From NCBI RefSeq assembly GCF_028023555.1, contig NZ_JAQIOY010000009.1, positions 62,001 through 126,000 on the forward strand: DNA of 64,000 bases, given 5' to 3'. Below the pieces are notes generated by a model, which did not search any database, was not told where the DNA came from, and saw only the letters and a program-made list of their open reading frames with translations. A program made the position numbers and the translations under genes. Below are positions 25,993 through 34,269 of this stretch, piece by piece; positions within the stretch are counted from its first letter, which is position 1, and every line of letters starts with the position of its first letter. The stretch comes from Thalassococcus_A lentus. GTDB taxonomy: Bacteria; Pseudomonadota; Alphaproteobacteria; Rhodobacterales; Rhodobacteraceae.

Positions 25993-26282
25993 TTGGATTT
26001 CACCTCAACCGAATGCGGCGCCAAGCGTTCCTTGATGCAGGCCAAAAAGGCGTCTTTTTCCTTGCGGTAGTCCGCATTGCTCGCCGAGCTGCCTTTGACC
26101 TTCTTGAACTGCAATCGGACCCCGTTTGCGCCGCTCTTCTTTGTCGATTTCAGATAGACGACACTGGTATCAACCGCCGCACGGCAAGCCGAGCTGGCAT
26201 CAAAGGCCAAAAGCACGGGGTTTGCCTGCGCCTGCGTCGCAAGGAGCATCGCAGACAGGGCTGATGCGCATACAAATTTCAT
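25989..26282 (-). CDS. Small secreted protein encoded inside the sdh operon
   Basis: A 97-residue protein with an evident signal peptide (CASALSAMLLATQAQA). The mature 78 residues are basic and contain two cysteines (SSACRAAV, FLACIKER), possibly a disulfide. It starts two bases after the sdhA stop and ends in an ATGA overlap with the lipoprotein gene, so it is tightly embedded in the sdh transcript. No family is recognised. Both small genes encode exported proteins, while complex II faces the cytosol, so a direct structural role is not obvious. Confidence 0.78.
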   Translation of the reverse strand: MKFVCASALSAMLLATQAQANPVLLAFDASSACRAAVDTSVVYLKSTKKSGANGVRLQFKKVKGSSASNADYRKEKDAFLACIKERLAPHSVEVKSN

Positions 26283-26284
26283 CG

Positions 26285-28087
26285 TCAGAATGTCCTTGCC
26301 TTTGGCGCAATCCGCTTCAACTCGATCCCGCCCTGATCTTCGCTGGTCAGCGGATCAACCACAACCGGACGGTAGCTGAGATCGACCTTCTCGGCGTCGA
26401 CCCGCGCAATGGTGTGTACGCGCCACTTCTTGTCGTCACGCTCAGCGTAATCTTCATGCGCATGGGCACCACGGCTTTCCTTGCGGGCCTCGGCACCGGC
26501 AATGGTCGCCAATGCGTTCGGCATCAGGTTCGCAAGCTCCAGCGTTTCCATCAGGTCCGAGTTCCAGACAAGGCTGCGGTCCGTAACCTTCAGATCACCC
26601 ATTTTCCCAGCAATGGCCGTCATTTTTTCGACGCCTTGCTTAAGCGTGGCATCGGTGCGGAAAACAGCAGCGTCCGCCTGCATGGTTTTCTGCATTTCAA
26701 GACGCAGATCAGCCGTTGGTGTGCTGCCATCCGCATGACGAAGCCCGTCAAAGCGATCAAACGCCTTGTCGATTTCAGCGGTTGGTGCAGTGGGTGTTGG
26801 TGCATCGGCATCAACAACTTTGCCCGCCCGGATTGCGGCGGCACGGCCAAAGACCACGAGATCGATCAGCGAGTTGGAGCCAAGGCGGTTGGCCCCATGC
26901 ACAGAAGCGCAGCCCGCTTCGCCAACGGCCATCAGACCCGGCACAACGGCATTTGGATCTTTCTTGGTCGGATCCAGCACTTCGCCCCAGTAGTTGGTCG
27001 GAATGCCGCCCATGTTGTAGTGCACCGTCGGCAGAACCGGGATCGGTTCCTTGGTGACATCGACACCTGCAAAGATCTTGGCGCTTTCAGAAATACCCGG
27101 CAGACGTTCCGCCAGCGCTTCTTTGGGCAAGTGAGACAGGTTCAGGTGAATGTGATCACCGCCCGTGCCAACACCGCGGCCTTCGCGAATTTCCATCGTC
27201 ATGCAGCGCGAAACGTAGTCACGTGGCGCAAGGTCCTTGTAGTTCGGCGCATAGCGCTCCATGAACCGTTCGCCTTCGGAGTTGGTCAGGTAACCGCCCT
27301 CACCGCGCGCGCCTTCGGTGATTAGGCAGCCCGAACCATAAATGCCGGTCGGGTGGAACTGAACAAACTCCATATCCTGAAGCGGCAGACCCGCACGGGC
27401 CACCATGCCACCGCCATCGCCGGTGCAGGTGTGTGCCGATGTGGCGCTGAAGTAAGCACGGCCATAACCGCCCGTCGCCAGTACGACCATCTTGGCGTTG
27501 AAGACATGCATGGTGCCGTCGTCCAGCTTCCAGCACAGGACGCCCTTGCATTCACCGTCTTCCATCAGAAGATCGATGGCGAAATACTCGATGTAGAACT
27601 CGGCGTTGTTCTTGAGCGATTGGCCATAAAGTGTGTGAAGGATCGCGTGGCCTGTCCGGTCCGCCGCAGCACAGGTTCGCTGAACGGGCGGACCTTCTCC
27701 GAATTCGGTTGTATGGCCGCCAAACGGGCGCTGATAGATCTTGCCTTCTTCGGTCCGGCTGAACGGCACGCCATAGTGCTCCAGCTCGTAGACCGCCTTG
27801 GGTGCCTCGCGCGCGAGATACTCCATAGCGTCGGTGTCACCCAGCCAGTCAGAGCCCTTGACCGTGTCGTACATGTGCCACTGCCAGCTGTCGGGGCCCA
27901 TGTTGGACAAGGACGCCGCGATACCGCCCTGCGCCGCAACCGTATGTGAACGGGTCGGGAAAACCTTGGTCACACAAGCCGTGCGCAAGCCCTGTTCCGC
28001 CATACCCAGCGTGGCGCGCAAACCTGCGCCACCAGCGCCCACTACCACAACGTCATAGTCATGGGTTTCGTATTCATATGCAGCCAT
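26285..28087 (-). CDS. sdhA: Succinate dehydrogenase flavoprotein subunit
   Basis: SdhA oxidises succinate to fumarate using covalent FAD. At 600 residues it has the standard FAD-binding start (VVVGAGGAGLRATLGMAEQG), the FAD-attachment motif SHTVAAQGG, active-site HPTGIYGSGCLITEGARGEGG and the arginine-rich ARKESRGAHAHEDY motif. It follows sdhD by 69 bp. FAD attachment may be helped by SdhE-type factors, and assembly by the SDHAF4-like protein at 13.6 kb; both are inferences. The DNA contains no frame disruption. Confidence 0.98.
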   Translation of the reverse strand: MAAYEYETHDYDVVVVGAGGAGLRATLGMAEQGLRTACVTKVFPTRSHTVAAQGGIAASLSNMGPDSWQWHMYDTVKGSDWLGDTDAMEYLAREAPKAVYELEHYGVPFSRTEEGKIYQRPFGGHTTEFGEGPPVQRTCAAADRTGHAILHTLYGQSLKNNAEFYIEYFAIDLLMEDGECKGVLCWKLDDGTMHVFNAKMVVLATGGYGRAYFSATSAHTCTGDGGGMVARAGLPLQDMEFVQFHPTGIYGSGCLITEGARGEGGYLTNSEGERFMERYAPNYKDLAPRDYVSRCMTMEIREGRGVGTGGDHIHLNLSHLPKEALAERLPGISESAKIFAGVDVTKEPIPVLPTVHYNMGGIPTNYWGEVLDPTKKDPNAVVPGLMAVGEAGCASVHGANRLGSNSLIDLVVFGRAAAIRAGKVVDADAPTPTAPTAEIDKAFDRFDGLRHADGSTPTADLRLEMQKTMQADAAVFRTDATLKQGVEKMTAIAGKMGDLKVTDRSLVWNSDLMETLELANLMPNALATIAGAEARKESRGAHAHEDYAERDDKKWRVHTIARVDAEKVDLSYRPVVVDPLTSEDQGGIELKRIAPKARTF

Positions 28088-28156
28088 TGTTCATACCTGT
28101 GTCTGCGGGCCGCGCCTGCATGTCTGCCGGGCGGCGTGTCATTCAGAATTCAGCGA

Positions 28157-28528
28157 TCAGAGAGCCAGCCGCGCGATAGCAAAAACACCCACCGCTGCAG
28201 CGCCGTAGCTGACGCAAGTCATCACGAGGATCAGCACTTTTTCCATCGTGCCGTGTACGTAGTCCTCGATCAGGACCTGCACACCATCGTTGAAATGCTT
28301 GAAGCCGACCAACAAGGTCAGCGCGGCGATGATCGCGGGGAACGGGCGGCTGTAGTAGGCGACCACTTCCTCATAAGTGCCCCCGAGGATCCCACCAAAG
28401 GTGAAGATGAAAAGCGGGACAAGGATCAGCAACGCAACCGAGCTTTTCTTCATCGCCCAGAAATGGTCGGTTCCGGTCTTTGCGGACCCAAGGCCCACAA
28501 CGCGTTTACGGTCTGTCAGAAATGCCAT
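28157..28528 (-). CDS. sdhD: Succinate dehydrogenase membrane anchor subunit SdhD
   Basis: A 123-residue protein with three membrane helices (SSVALLILVPLFIFTFGGILGG, the AIIAALTLLVGF segment, VLILVMTCVSYGAAAVGVFA). The GFKHFNDGVQVLIEDYVHG segment holds the histidine and Asp-Tyr pair that, in the family, contribute to heme b and ubiquinone binding. It is the second operon gene, 11 bp after sdhC. Length and topology are normal for alphaproteobacterial SdhD. Confidence 0.94.
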   Translation of the reverse strand: MAFLTDRKRVVGLGSAKTGTDHFWAMKKSSVALLILVPLFIFTFGGILGGTYEEVVAYYSRPFPAIIAALTLLVGFKHFNDGVQVLIEDYVHGTMEKVLILVMTCVSYGAAAVGVFAIARLAL

Positions 28529-28539
28529 TGAAACGCTCC

Positions 28540-28923
28540 TCAGATCACGATGACGGTAAAGATGGTCAGTACGACCGACCCGATGACGACGATCCAGCTC
28601 AGGATGTCCGCGCTTTCCAGATCAAGCATCTTGGCATTGTCCCAGATCAGGTGCCGAACACCTGCAAGCGTGTGATACCAAATCGCCCAAAGCGACCCGA
28701 GCATGACGAGATCACCGAACCATGAGGTCAACACCGCGTTTGCTACGGCGAAATAGGATTCGGAAGTCGCAGCGGCCAGAAGCCACCAGACGATCATCAA
28801 TGACCCGACCAGCAACGCATTGCCGGTGATACGGGTCAGAATGGAAGTGATTGAGTTCAACTGGGGGCGATACACCTGCAGATGCGGCGAAAGCGGGCGA
28901 TTGCCCCGGTTCACGTCGGCCAT
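28540..28923 (-). CDS. sdhC: Succinate dehydrogenase cytochrome b556 subunit SdhC
   Basis: A 127-residue heme b anchor. The N-terminal NRPLSPHLQVYRPQLNSITSILTRITG block contains the conserved RPLSPHL and SITHR-like quinone-site residues, and the heme histidine is in WYHTLAGVRHLIWD. Three membrane helices are visible. The ATG is preceded by AAAGGA. It is the promoter-proximal gene of the operon, about 130 bp downstream of the paired TGTGATCACA palindromes. Confidence 0.95.
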   Translation of the reverse strand: MADVNRGNRPLSPHLQVYRPQLNSITSILTRITGNALLVGSLMIVWWLLAAATSESYFAVANAVLTSWFGDLVMLGSLWAIWYHTLAGVRHLIWDNAKMLDLESADILSWIVVIGSVVLTIFTVIVI

Positions 28924-29050
28924 GACGAAGTCCTTTCGGTTCCCTTGGAGGGATTTGTAACGTTTTTATTCTACAAGTCACGTGCCCGAGGCGGGACGAG
29001 GCGCCGCAGTCAGGCTGTTTTTCGAAAAAATTCGCGTGATTTTCGAATTT

Positions 29051-29080
29051 TGTGATCACACTTAAAAACATGTGATCACA
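29051..29080. promoter_or_regulatory. Paired TGTGATCACA palindromes upstream of sdhC
   Basis: Two perfect copies of the self-complementary decamer TGTGATCACA at 29051-29060 and 29071-29080, separated by 10 bp of AT-rich DNA. Centre-to-centre distance is 20 bp, about two helical turns, so a dimer pair could bind on one face. An equivalent pair precedes sucC. The position, about 130-170 bp upstream of sdhC, fits a promoter-proximal operator. Confidence 0.75.
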
Positions 29081-29160
29081 AAAGTCATCTGTTTGCCACT
29101 GTGGCGTTGCTGCACAGCAGCATGTACCGAGAATCAACCAGATGCGGGGTCAGGCGTGGC

Positions 29161-29937
29161 TTAGTCCGCCATTTCGGCAAACAAGTCCCGCAGATGGTCT
29201 TCGAATTCCAGACACATGGTGATCGAGCCGTCTGACGGATCATAGAAGGCGTTTGCCTCGCCACAGTGCTCAACACGAACCGGAATGTCGTCCGGGTAGG
29301 AGAACACATCATTCAAAGCGGACACCTCAGCCAAGACCACATCGGCGGTCAGGTTATCGCGCGTCCCTTCGAAAACCAGCTTGCCCTCGGCATCTTCATT
29401 TTCAAGATCGTCAAAAACCGGGCCCCAACTGTCCTGCGCCAGTTCAAACTCTTCTTCGCAGGTTTCAAACCGTTCCTCGGGCAAGCCGAGATCCTCAGCC
29501 ACATCGTTGCGTTCATCCGGATTGGCCCCGACAAACAGGCAAACGAGCGTGTAATACCGCTGCTCATCCGGCCCATGCACATCCCAATAGGCAACGTCGG
29601 CGCCTTCGCTTTGCGCGATTTCAGCCTCAGCCAGAAATCCGAAAGCCGCATCATAGGCGATATCAACTGCGCTTGGCTCATCAAACTGGTCATTGATCAG
29701 CAGGATCGACGCCACGTCTGCGGCGTCTTCCTCTTGTCCGAACACCGGCAATCCAAGGTGATCGATCAGCGCATGGCCCAGTTCATGATAAAAGATCGAA
29801 ATCAGGTTCGCTTCAACAAAAGCATCTTCGCGATCTTGATCGGCATGCAGTGCAGAGGCAGCAGCAAACAAACCGACTGCAAGCCCCGCACCCCAAACTG
29901 CACGTGTGCAGTCCGTTGATAACCCCGGAATTTTCAT
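29161..29937 (-). CDS. Secreted DUF4344-type metallopeptidase
   Basis: From the ATG at 29937 the protein is 258 residues, with a signal peptide (GAGLAVGLFAAASALHA). The zinc motif HELGH (FYHELGHALIDHLGLPVFG) is followed by EEDAADVAS, which provides a third acidic ligand, and a very acidic mature chain with four cysteines. The pattern fits the DUF4344 family of putative zinc peptidases. Upstream frame extension is not credible. It lies downstream of the mesaconyl-CoA hydratase gene by 97 bp, on the same strand, and its promoter-distal end faces the sdh regulatory region. Substrate unknown. Confidence 0.82.
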   Translation of the reverse strand: MKIPGLSTDCTRAVWGAGLAVGLFAAASALHADQDREDAFVEANLISIFYHELGHALIDHLGLPVFGQEEDAADVASILLINDQFDEPSAVDIAYDAAFGFLAEAEIAQSEGADVAYWDVHGPDEQRYYTLVCLFVGANPDERNDVAEDLGLPEERFETCEEEFELAQDSWGPVFDDLENEDAEGKLVFEGTRDNLTADVVLAEVSALNDVFSYPDDIPVRVEHCGEANAFYDPSDGSITMCLEFEDHLRDLFAEMAD

Positions 29938-30034
29938 ATCAGCCCCCTGATGCCGCTGCTTGAACCTGAGGCAGTCAAACATGGCGCGGGCGGTTTGTAA
30001 AAGAGCAGCGCGAAAACCGTTTCGTTCGACGGGA

Positions 30035-31060
30035 TCAGAGCGGCATCAGCGCCCAATAGTCGAGATCCAGCAATACATCCGGCCCGTATTTTCCGTCTTC
30101 ACCTTTCAGCGCAAAGGGTTGACCGCCCTTCGTCGCAACCAAACGAAGCCGGATTGCACCCACGCCCGGCGCAGATGTTTCAGCTTTATCCAGCACTTCG
30201 GACCAGGCTTTGACCGTATTGCCCGCAAAACACGGATTGGCATGCGCCCCACCGTTCAAGCCGACAATCATCTGGGCGTTGGCCAAGCCATTGAACGACA
30301 AGGCACGCGCCATCGAAATCACATGCCCGCCATAGATCAACCGACCGTCCGGACGGAACGTCAGATCAAAATGCACCTTGGCTGTGTTCTGCCACAGGCG
30401 CGTTGCCATCATGTGTTCGGCTTCTTCAATCGTCACGCCATCAACGTGATCGATCTGCTCGCCGATCTCATAGTCGCCCCAGCGATGCGGCTCACCCGAC
30501 AGAGTGAAGTCATAGTTCGTGAAGTCCAGCCCCTCAGGAATGACCAGATCCTCTGGTGCCAGAACCTTTTTGAGATCCGGCAGCGTGGTTTGTGGTGCAG
30601 GCGCATCAAGATTGCCTTTGCGCACCATGACCCAGCGGCAGTATTCCAGAACAGTTTCGTCACGCTGGTTCAATCCACGGGTGCGTACATAAACGACCCC
30701 GGTTTTACCGTTCGAGTTCTGTTTCAGACCGATGACTTCAGACGATGAACGCAGCGTATCCCCGGGATAAACAGGCTTCAGCCAACGGCCCTCTGCGTAA
30801 CCAAGGTTAGCAACCGCGTTGAGCGACACATCTGGCACTGTCTTGCCAAACACCACGTGAAAGGCCGCCAGATCATCAATCGGAGACGCGGGCAGTCCGC
30901 TCGCTTGTGCGAACTGATCCGAAGAATAAAGCGCGTGACGGGCCGGGTACAACGCGTGATACAGGGCCCGTTCGCCGCCTGAAACCGTCCGGGGCACAGC
31001 ATGGTCGATCACCTGACCCAGCTGATAATCTTCGAAATAACGCCCCGGATTGGTCTTCAT
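30035..31060 (-). CDS. mch: Mesaconyl-CoA hydratase (MaoC-type)
   Basis: This enzyme of the ethylmalonyl-CoA pathway hydrates mesaconyl-C1-CoA to beta-methylmalyl-CoA. The 341-residue protein from ATG 31060 (AAGGAG ribosome site) has two hot-dog/MaoC domains in tandem: N-terminal RYFEDYQLGQVIDHAVPRTVSGGE with DDLAAFHVVFGKTVPDV, and C-terminal NTAKVHFDLTF with GGHVISMARALSFNG. Length and N-terminal YFEDYxLGxxxxHxxPRT pattern fit the Rhodobacter mesaconyl-CoA hydratase. It is the last gene of the mcl2 operon, which strengthens the assignment. Confidence 0.9.
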   Translation of the reverse strand: MKTNPGRYFEDYQLGQVIDHAVPRTVSGGERALYHALYPARHALYSSDQFAQASGLPASPIDDLAAFHVVFGKTVPDVSLNAVANLGYAEGRWLKPVYPGDTLRSSSEVIGLKQNSNGKTGVVYVRTRGLNQRDETVLEYCRWVMVRKGNLDAPAPQTTLPDLKKVLAPEDLVIPEGLDFTNYDFTLSGEPHRWGDYEIGEQIDHVDGVTIEEAEHMMATRLWQNTAKVHFDLTFRPDGRLIYGGHVISMARALSFNGLANAQMIVGLNGGAHANPCFAGNTVKAWSEVLDKAETSAPGVGAIRLRLVATKGGQPFALKGEDGKYGPDVLLDLDYWALMPL

Positions 31061-31102
31061 GAGTATCTCCTTCAGTCGCACAACCGCCCTACAGTCTGGG
31101 CG

Positions 31103-31306
31103 CTAATGCTCTCCTAGTTTGGTGTCGGGTGTGTAGGTGCCGGGCGCTTCCTTGGTAACGGCCTGACCGCAACGCATGACGCCATTTGCGGCGTCAAAGG
31201 CATAGGTGGGATCGCCGTGCAGCGCCCACCCCTTGTTCAGCGCATCCGTCACTTTGTGGCAAAACGCGGATGTGTCGTCAGCCGTCAGAAAACGATACAG
31301 TTTCAT
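31103..31306 (-). CDS. DUF1737 family small protein
   Basis: A 67-residue protein from ATG 31306: KLYRFLTADDTSAFCHKVTDALNKG followed by WALHGDPTYAFDAANGVMRCGQAV. This matches the DUF1737 pattern, whose short members read YxLxxGxxxxFxxxVxxxLxxGWxLxGxP. It resembles a small cytosolic alpha/beta domain; no function is known to me. It starts four bases after the NnrU-like gene and ends 42 bp before mch, so it is an internal operon gene. Confidence 0.85.
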   Translation of the reverse strand: MKLYRFLTADDTSAFCHKVTDALNKGWALHGDPTYAFDAANGVMRCGQAVTKEAPGTYTPDTKLGEH

Positions 31307-31310
31307 AACA

Positions 31311-31859
31311 TCACCCCGGGAACGGCCAGACACCCAGCCAGGTGTGGATGGCGGTGATGACGGCAAACATGACGATAGTGATGATCACCAACAGCTTGTT
31401 CTTTGAGGGATCGCCAGGTTCCGGGCGGTTCCACTCTTCGGCGCGGTTGATCAACGCAACAGAGCCACCGGCCCAAAGCAGCATGCTGCCGAACAAAATG
31501 ATAGAAGCCAGATCACCGTTCGCCAGCAAATGCGCAACGGCCCAGATCTTGACTGCCAGCAATTGCGGATGGCGCAGTTTACCGCGAAGCGTTCCGGTGG
31601 TGGCTGACATCCCATAGATGAAAACCGCGACCAGCATCAGAAGGTTGTTGATGTGAACCATGAAACCAGGCGGGTTCCAGACAGTCACGATCTCGGCCCC
31701 ACGATATCCGGTGATGATCAGAACAAGGCTGACAATGATCGCAAGGGCAGCAATGCCTTTGCCCTTGTCGCCCATGTTGGCACGGGCATCGGGCGCAAGG
31801 CGCTTGAAGAAATGGGCGGCGACCCAGAGGGCAATGCCGGCTACGAGAATGGCAAACAT
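31311..31859 (-). CDS. NnrU family integral membrane protein
   Basis: A 182-residue protein with five to six membrane helices (FAILVAGIALWVAAHFF, IAALAIIVSLVLIITGYR, INNLLMLVAVFIYGMSA, WAVAHLLANGDLASIILFG, VIITIVMFAVITAIHTWLG). The conserved HPQLLAVKIWAVAHLLANGD block is the NnrU/NnuR signature, also found in 15-cis-zeta-carotene isomerase (Z-ISO). NnrU was first noted beside nitric-oxide reductase regulators, but its setting here, five bases after the malyl-CoA thioesterase gene, has no denitrification genes. A heme-dependent isomerase-like activity is possible but unproven. Confidence 0.88.
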   Translation of the reverse strand: MFAILVAGIALWVAAHFFKRLAPDARANMGDKGKGIAALAIIVSLVLIITGYRGAEIVTVWNPPGFMVHINNLLMLVAVFIYGMSATTGTLRGKLRHPQLLAVKIWAVAHLLANGDLASIILFGSMLLWAGGSVALINRAEEWNRPEPGDPSKNKLLVIITIVMFAVITAIHTWLGVWPFPG

Positions 31860-31864
31860 GAAGA

Positions 31865-32716
31865 TTACTCCGCAGAGAGGGTTTCTATTGCCTCTGCTTT
31901 TGCCAGTATTTCACGCGCCGTGGCAACGTGCAGGTTTTCGACGATCTTTCCATCGACGACTGCAACGCCCTGCCCTTCGGCTTCGGCGGTTTCGAATGCT
32001 TCGATTTGACGACGGGCCAGATCGACTTCGGCCTCGGATGGGGCGAAGGCCGTGTTGGCGATATCCAGTTGCGCCGGATGGATCAGCGTTTTGCCATCAA
32101 AGCCCATGTCCCGACCTTGATCACATTCAACCTTGAGGCCTTCGTCATCCTTGAACGCGTTGTAAACGCCATCGACGATCACACAGCCATGGGCCTTGGC
32201 AGCCAACAGGCACAAGCCCAGTCCGGCCTGCATTGGCAAACGGTCAGGGCGAAACCGGCTTTGCAGTTCCTTGGCCAAATCATTTGTGCCCATGACCATA
32301 CCCGCCAATTTGGGGTGTGCCGCGATTTCCGCCGCATTCAGCATACCCAGCGGCGTTTCCATCATCGCCCACAGCGGCTTGGCGCACAGCGCGGCCAGCG
32401 CATCCAATTGCGCCGCGCTTTCTACCTTGGGCAACAAAACAGCATCGCAATCCATATCCGCAGCAGCACGCGCATCCGCTTCGCCCCATTCTGTGTCCAA
32501 GCCGTTGATCCGCACGATGCGCGTCCGGTTGCCGTAGCTCTGGGCCAGTGCCGTCTGCAGCGTGTCGCGCGCAGCGATCTTCTCAGCCGGAGCGACGGCA
32601 TCCTCGAGGTCAAAAATAACCGCATCGCAGGGCAGGCCCCGTGCCTTTTCCAAAGCGCGATCCTTGCTGCCGGGTATATAGAGAACGGAACGGTAAGGGC
32701 GTGCACGCATGTCCAT
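31865..32716 (-). CDS. mcl2: (3S)-malyl-CoA thioesterase (Mcl2), CitE-like
   Basis: In the ethylmalonyl-CoA pathway this enzyme hydrolyses (3S)-malyl-CoA made by Mcl1, yielding malate. The protein is about 283 residues from ATG 32716, chosen because GGAG lies seven bases upstream; a TTG four codons earlier is less likely. Signature pieces: RPYRSVLYIPGSKDRALEKA, IFDLEDAVAPAEK, RINGLDTEWG, LLPKVESA and KTLIHPAQ. The CitE-like TIM barrel is shared with Mcl1, which is longer, so a lyase activity is the main alternative. The operon with mesaconyl-CoA hydratase supports the assignment. Confidence 0.82.
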   Translation of the reverse strand: MDMRARPYRSVLYIPGSKDRALEKARGLPCDAVIFDLEDAVAPAEKIAARDTLQTALAQSYGNRTRIVRINGLDTEWGEADARAAADMDCDAVLLPKVESAAQLDALAALCAKPLWAMMETPLGMLNAAEIAAHPKLAGMVMGTNDLAKELQSRFRPDRLPMQAGLGLCLLAAKAHGCVIVDGVYNAFKDDEGLKVECDQGRDMGFDGKTLIHPAQLDIANTAFAPSEAEVDLARRQIEAFETAEAEGQGVAVVDGKIVENLHVATAREILAKAEAIETLSAE

Positions 32717-33012
32717 CTGCGACTCCAACGGTAATAAAGTTGCGCAGAAGGGGGCATTTTTTCAACGAAACTTCAAGGGCGTTTTTGCCGCATCGCAGAA
32801 AAACGTAGCGCAATTGCAGAAAGTCCGGCGCTTTTGATGCAACGGACGAGCCGTTAACCATTTGTCAGCCAGTCTAAAGGATCGTTTTCCACATAGATCG
32901 AAACAGCGACCATTCGGGCGGAACAGGGCCGTTCGGCACACTGAGAGGACGCATCGCATCGGGGCGCAACATAGTTGCCGAACCCCTCGTGCGCAGCCGA
33001 AAGGGCAGAGCT
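32717..33012. other. 296-bp divergent intergenic region
   Basis: This region separates mcl2 from the small secreted-protein gene. No credible gene was found. It holds T-rich runs (near 32757 and 32786) and several TTGCGC/GCGCAATTGC words, loosely like those upstream of ecm. It should contain the promoters for the mcl2 operon and for the plus-strand gene. Confidence 0.5.
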
Positions 33013-33333
33013 ATGACGAAAGACTGGACCAAACTGGCGATACTGTCGGCAGGGTTTCTGATTGGGGCAGCAACATTGGTGGACGCACAAACCGCCACCA
33101 CATGCGCGCCGCGCGAACAAATCGTCGAACGTCTCGCAGTGAAATATGGCGAGTCCCGGCAAAGCATGGGACTTGGTGGCAACAATTCCGTTGTCGAAGT
33201 CTTTGCGTCTCTGGAAACCGGCACATGGACCATCACTGTCACCACGGCCGCCGGTGTGACCTGCCTTGTGGCGAGCGGTCAGGCGTTTGAAGAGCTGGCC
33301 GAAGCGCTGCCCCCCAAAGGTGACGACGCCTGA
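33013..33333 (+). CDS. Small periplasmic protein of unknown function
   Basis: From ATG 33013 (AAGGG upstream) the protein is 106 residues. An N-terminal hydrophobic segment (LAILSAGFLIGAATLVDAQ) looks like a signal peptide cleaved after Ala-Gln. The mature domain TATTCAPREQIVERLAVKYGESRQSMG resumes a compact fold with two cysteines (TCAPRE, VTCLVAS) and ends in acidic PPKGDDA. Similar small proteins are common in Rhodobacteraceae, but I know of no function. It is convergent with the TauE/SafE gene, about 20 bp between stops. Confidence 0.72.
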   Translation: MTKDWTKLAILSAGFLIGAATLVDAQTATTCAPREQIVERLAVKYGESRQSMGLGGNNSVVEVFASLETGTWTITVTTAAGVTCLVASGQAFEELAEALPPKGDDA

Positions 33334-33352
33334 CCCCATTTGGCAAAGGCAC

Positions 33353-34108
33353 TCAGGTGACCGCGTCCCAGATCAGTTTGATCCCTGTCAGGGTCAGCAA
33401 AACATAGGTAATGGCAAAAAACAGGGGCGCCGGGACGCGGTGGTGCGCCTTGATGCCAATCCATGTGCCCAGCACCGCAAAGGGTGCCAGTGCCAACCCA
33501 AGCAAAAGCGTTTCACGGGTGAACACGCCAAGACCTGCATAAAAGAACGATTTGAGCAGATTGATCGCCCAGAAGACCAGAACTGTGGTGGCCTGATAGG
33601 TCGTTTTGTCCAAGCCTCGACCGAGCATGTAGATCGCCGCAGCCGGCCCGCCCGCGTGGCTGACATAACTCGTAAAGCCCAGTCCAACGCCGCAAGTTAG
33701 CCCGGCCTTTTGCCCGAACTCGATACGTTCAAGACCAAGCCTTTGTGATTTCTGCGCCGCCTGCCAGGCCACAAAAGCCAGACAGATCACACCGATGAGC
33801 AAGCGGATCGCATCTGGATTCGCCCAGGCAAGAAACAATGCACCCAGTACAGTGCCCGGAACGCCGCCAATCAGCAGGATCCGCGCAACCGGCCAGTCCC
33901 ATTTGCGCCAATAGCTGGGCAGGCTGCTGACATCGATCAGCATGAGCAATGGCAGCATCAGCCCCAAAGCGATCTCGGGTGGCAAGACCAGCGCCAGAAT
34001 CGATGCGCTCGCAAAAGCCGCGCCAGAGCCAAATCCGCCTTTTGAGATGCCCGCAAAGACCACAGCCGGCACGGCCATCAAGAAAACCTGAAAAGTCAGA
34101 ATATCCAC
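33353..34108 (-). CDS. TauE/SafE family sulfite/anion exporter
   Basis: About 251 residues starting at a GTG near 34108, preceded by AAAGGGG; the open frame upstream of that is not convincing. The protein has eight or so membrane helices with GISKGGFGSG, PLLMLIDVSSLPSYWRKW and GLGFTSYVSHAGGPAAA, the glycine-rich hallmark repeats of TauE/SafE. Members export sulfite or sulfoacetate produced from taurine and other organosulfonates. The taurine genes lie 17 kb away, so a sulfite-export role is possible but not shown. It is divergent from mdh. Confidence 0.87.
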   Translation of the reverse strand: MDILTFQVFLMAVPAVVFAGISKGGFGSGAAFASASILALVLPPEIALGLMLPLLMLIDVSSLPSYWRKWDWPVARILLIGGVPGTVLGALFLAWANPDAIRLLIGVICLAFVAWQAAQKSQRLGLERIEFGQKAGLTCGVGLGFTSYVSHAGGPAAAIYMLGRGLDKTTYQATTVLVFWAINLLKSFFYAGLGVFTRETLLLGLALAPFAVLGTWIGIKAHHRVPAPLFFAITYVLLTLTGIKLIWDAVT

Positions 34109-34269
34109 GCTGTGCCCCTTTAAGCCCTCACATCTAAAGGGCTTTAGCCTGTTCGCAACCCCGTGCACAGCCCCACCGCGCCGCTGCGCCGCAGCGCAGC
34201 ACCCTTGCACGATGCGCCGCAAAAGCCTAACCACGCGCCCAAACTCACGAAGGACCGGAGATCATTTTC

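Noticed and set aside
29051..29080. Classical CRP site reading of TGTGATCACA
   Set aside because: The CRP consensus has TGTGA and TCACA separated by six bases; here the halves touch, so a different regulator is more likely.
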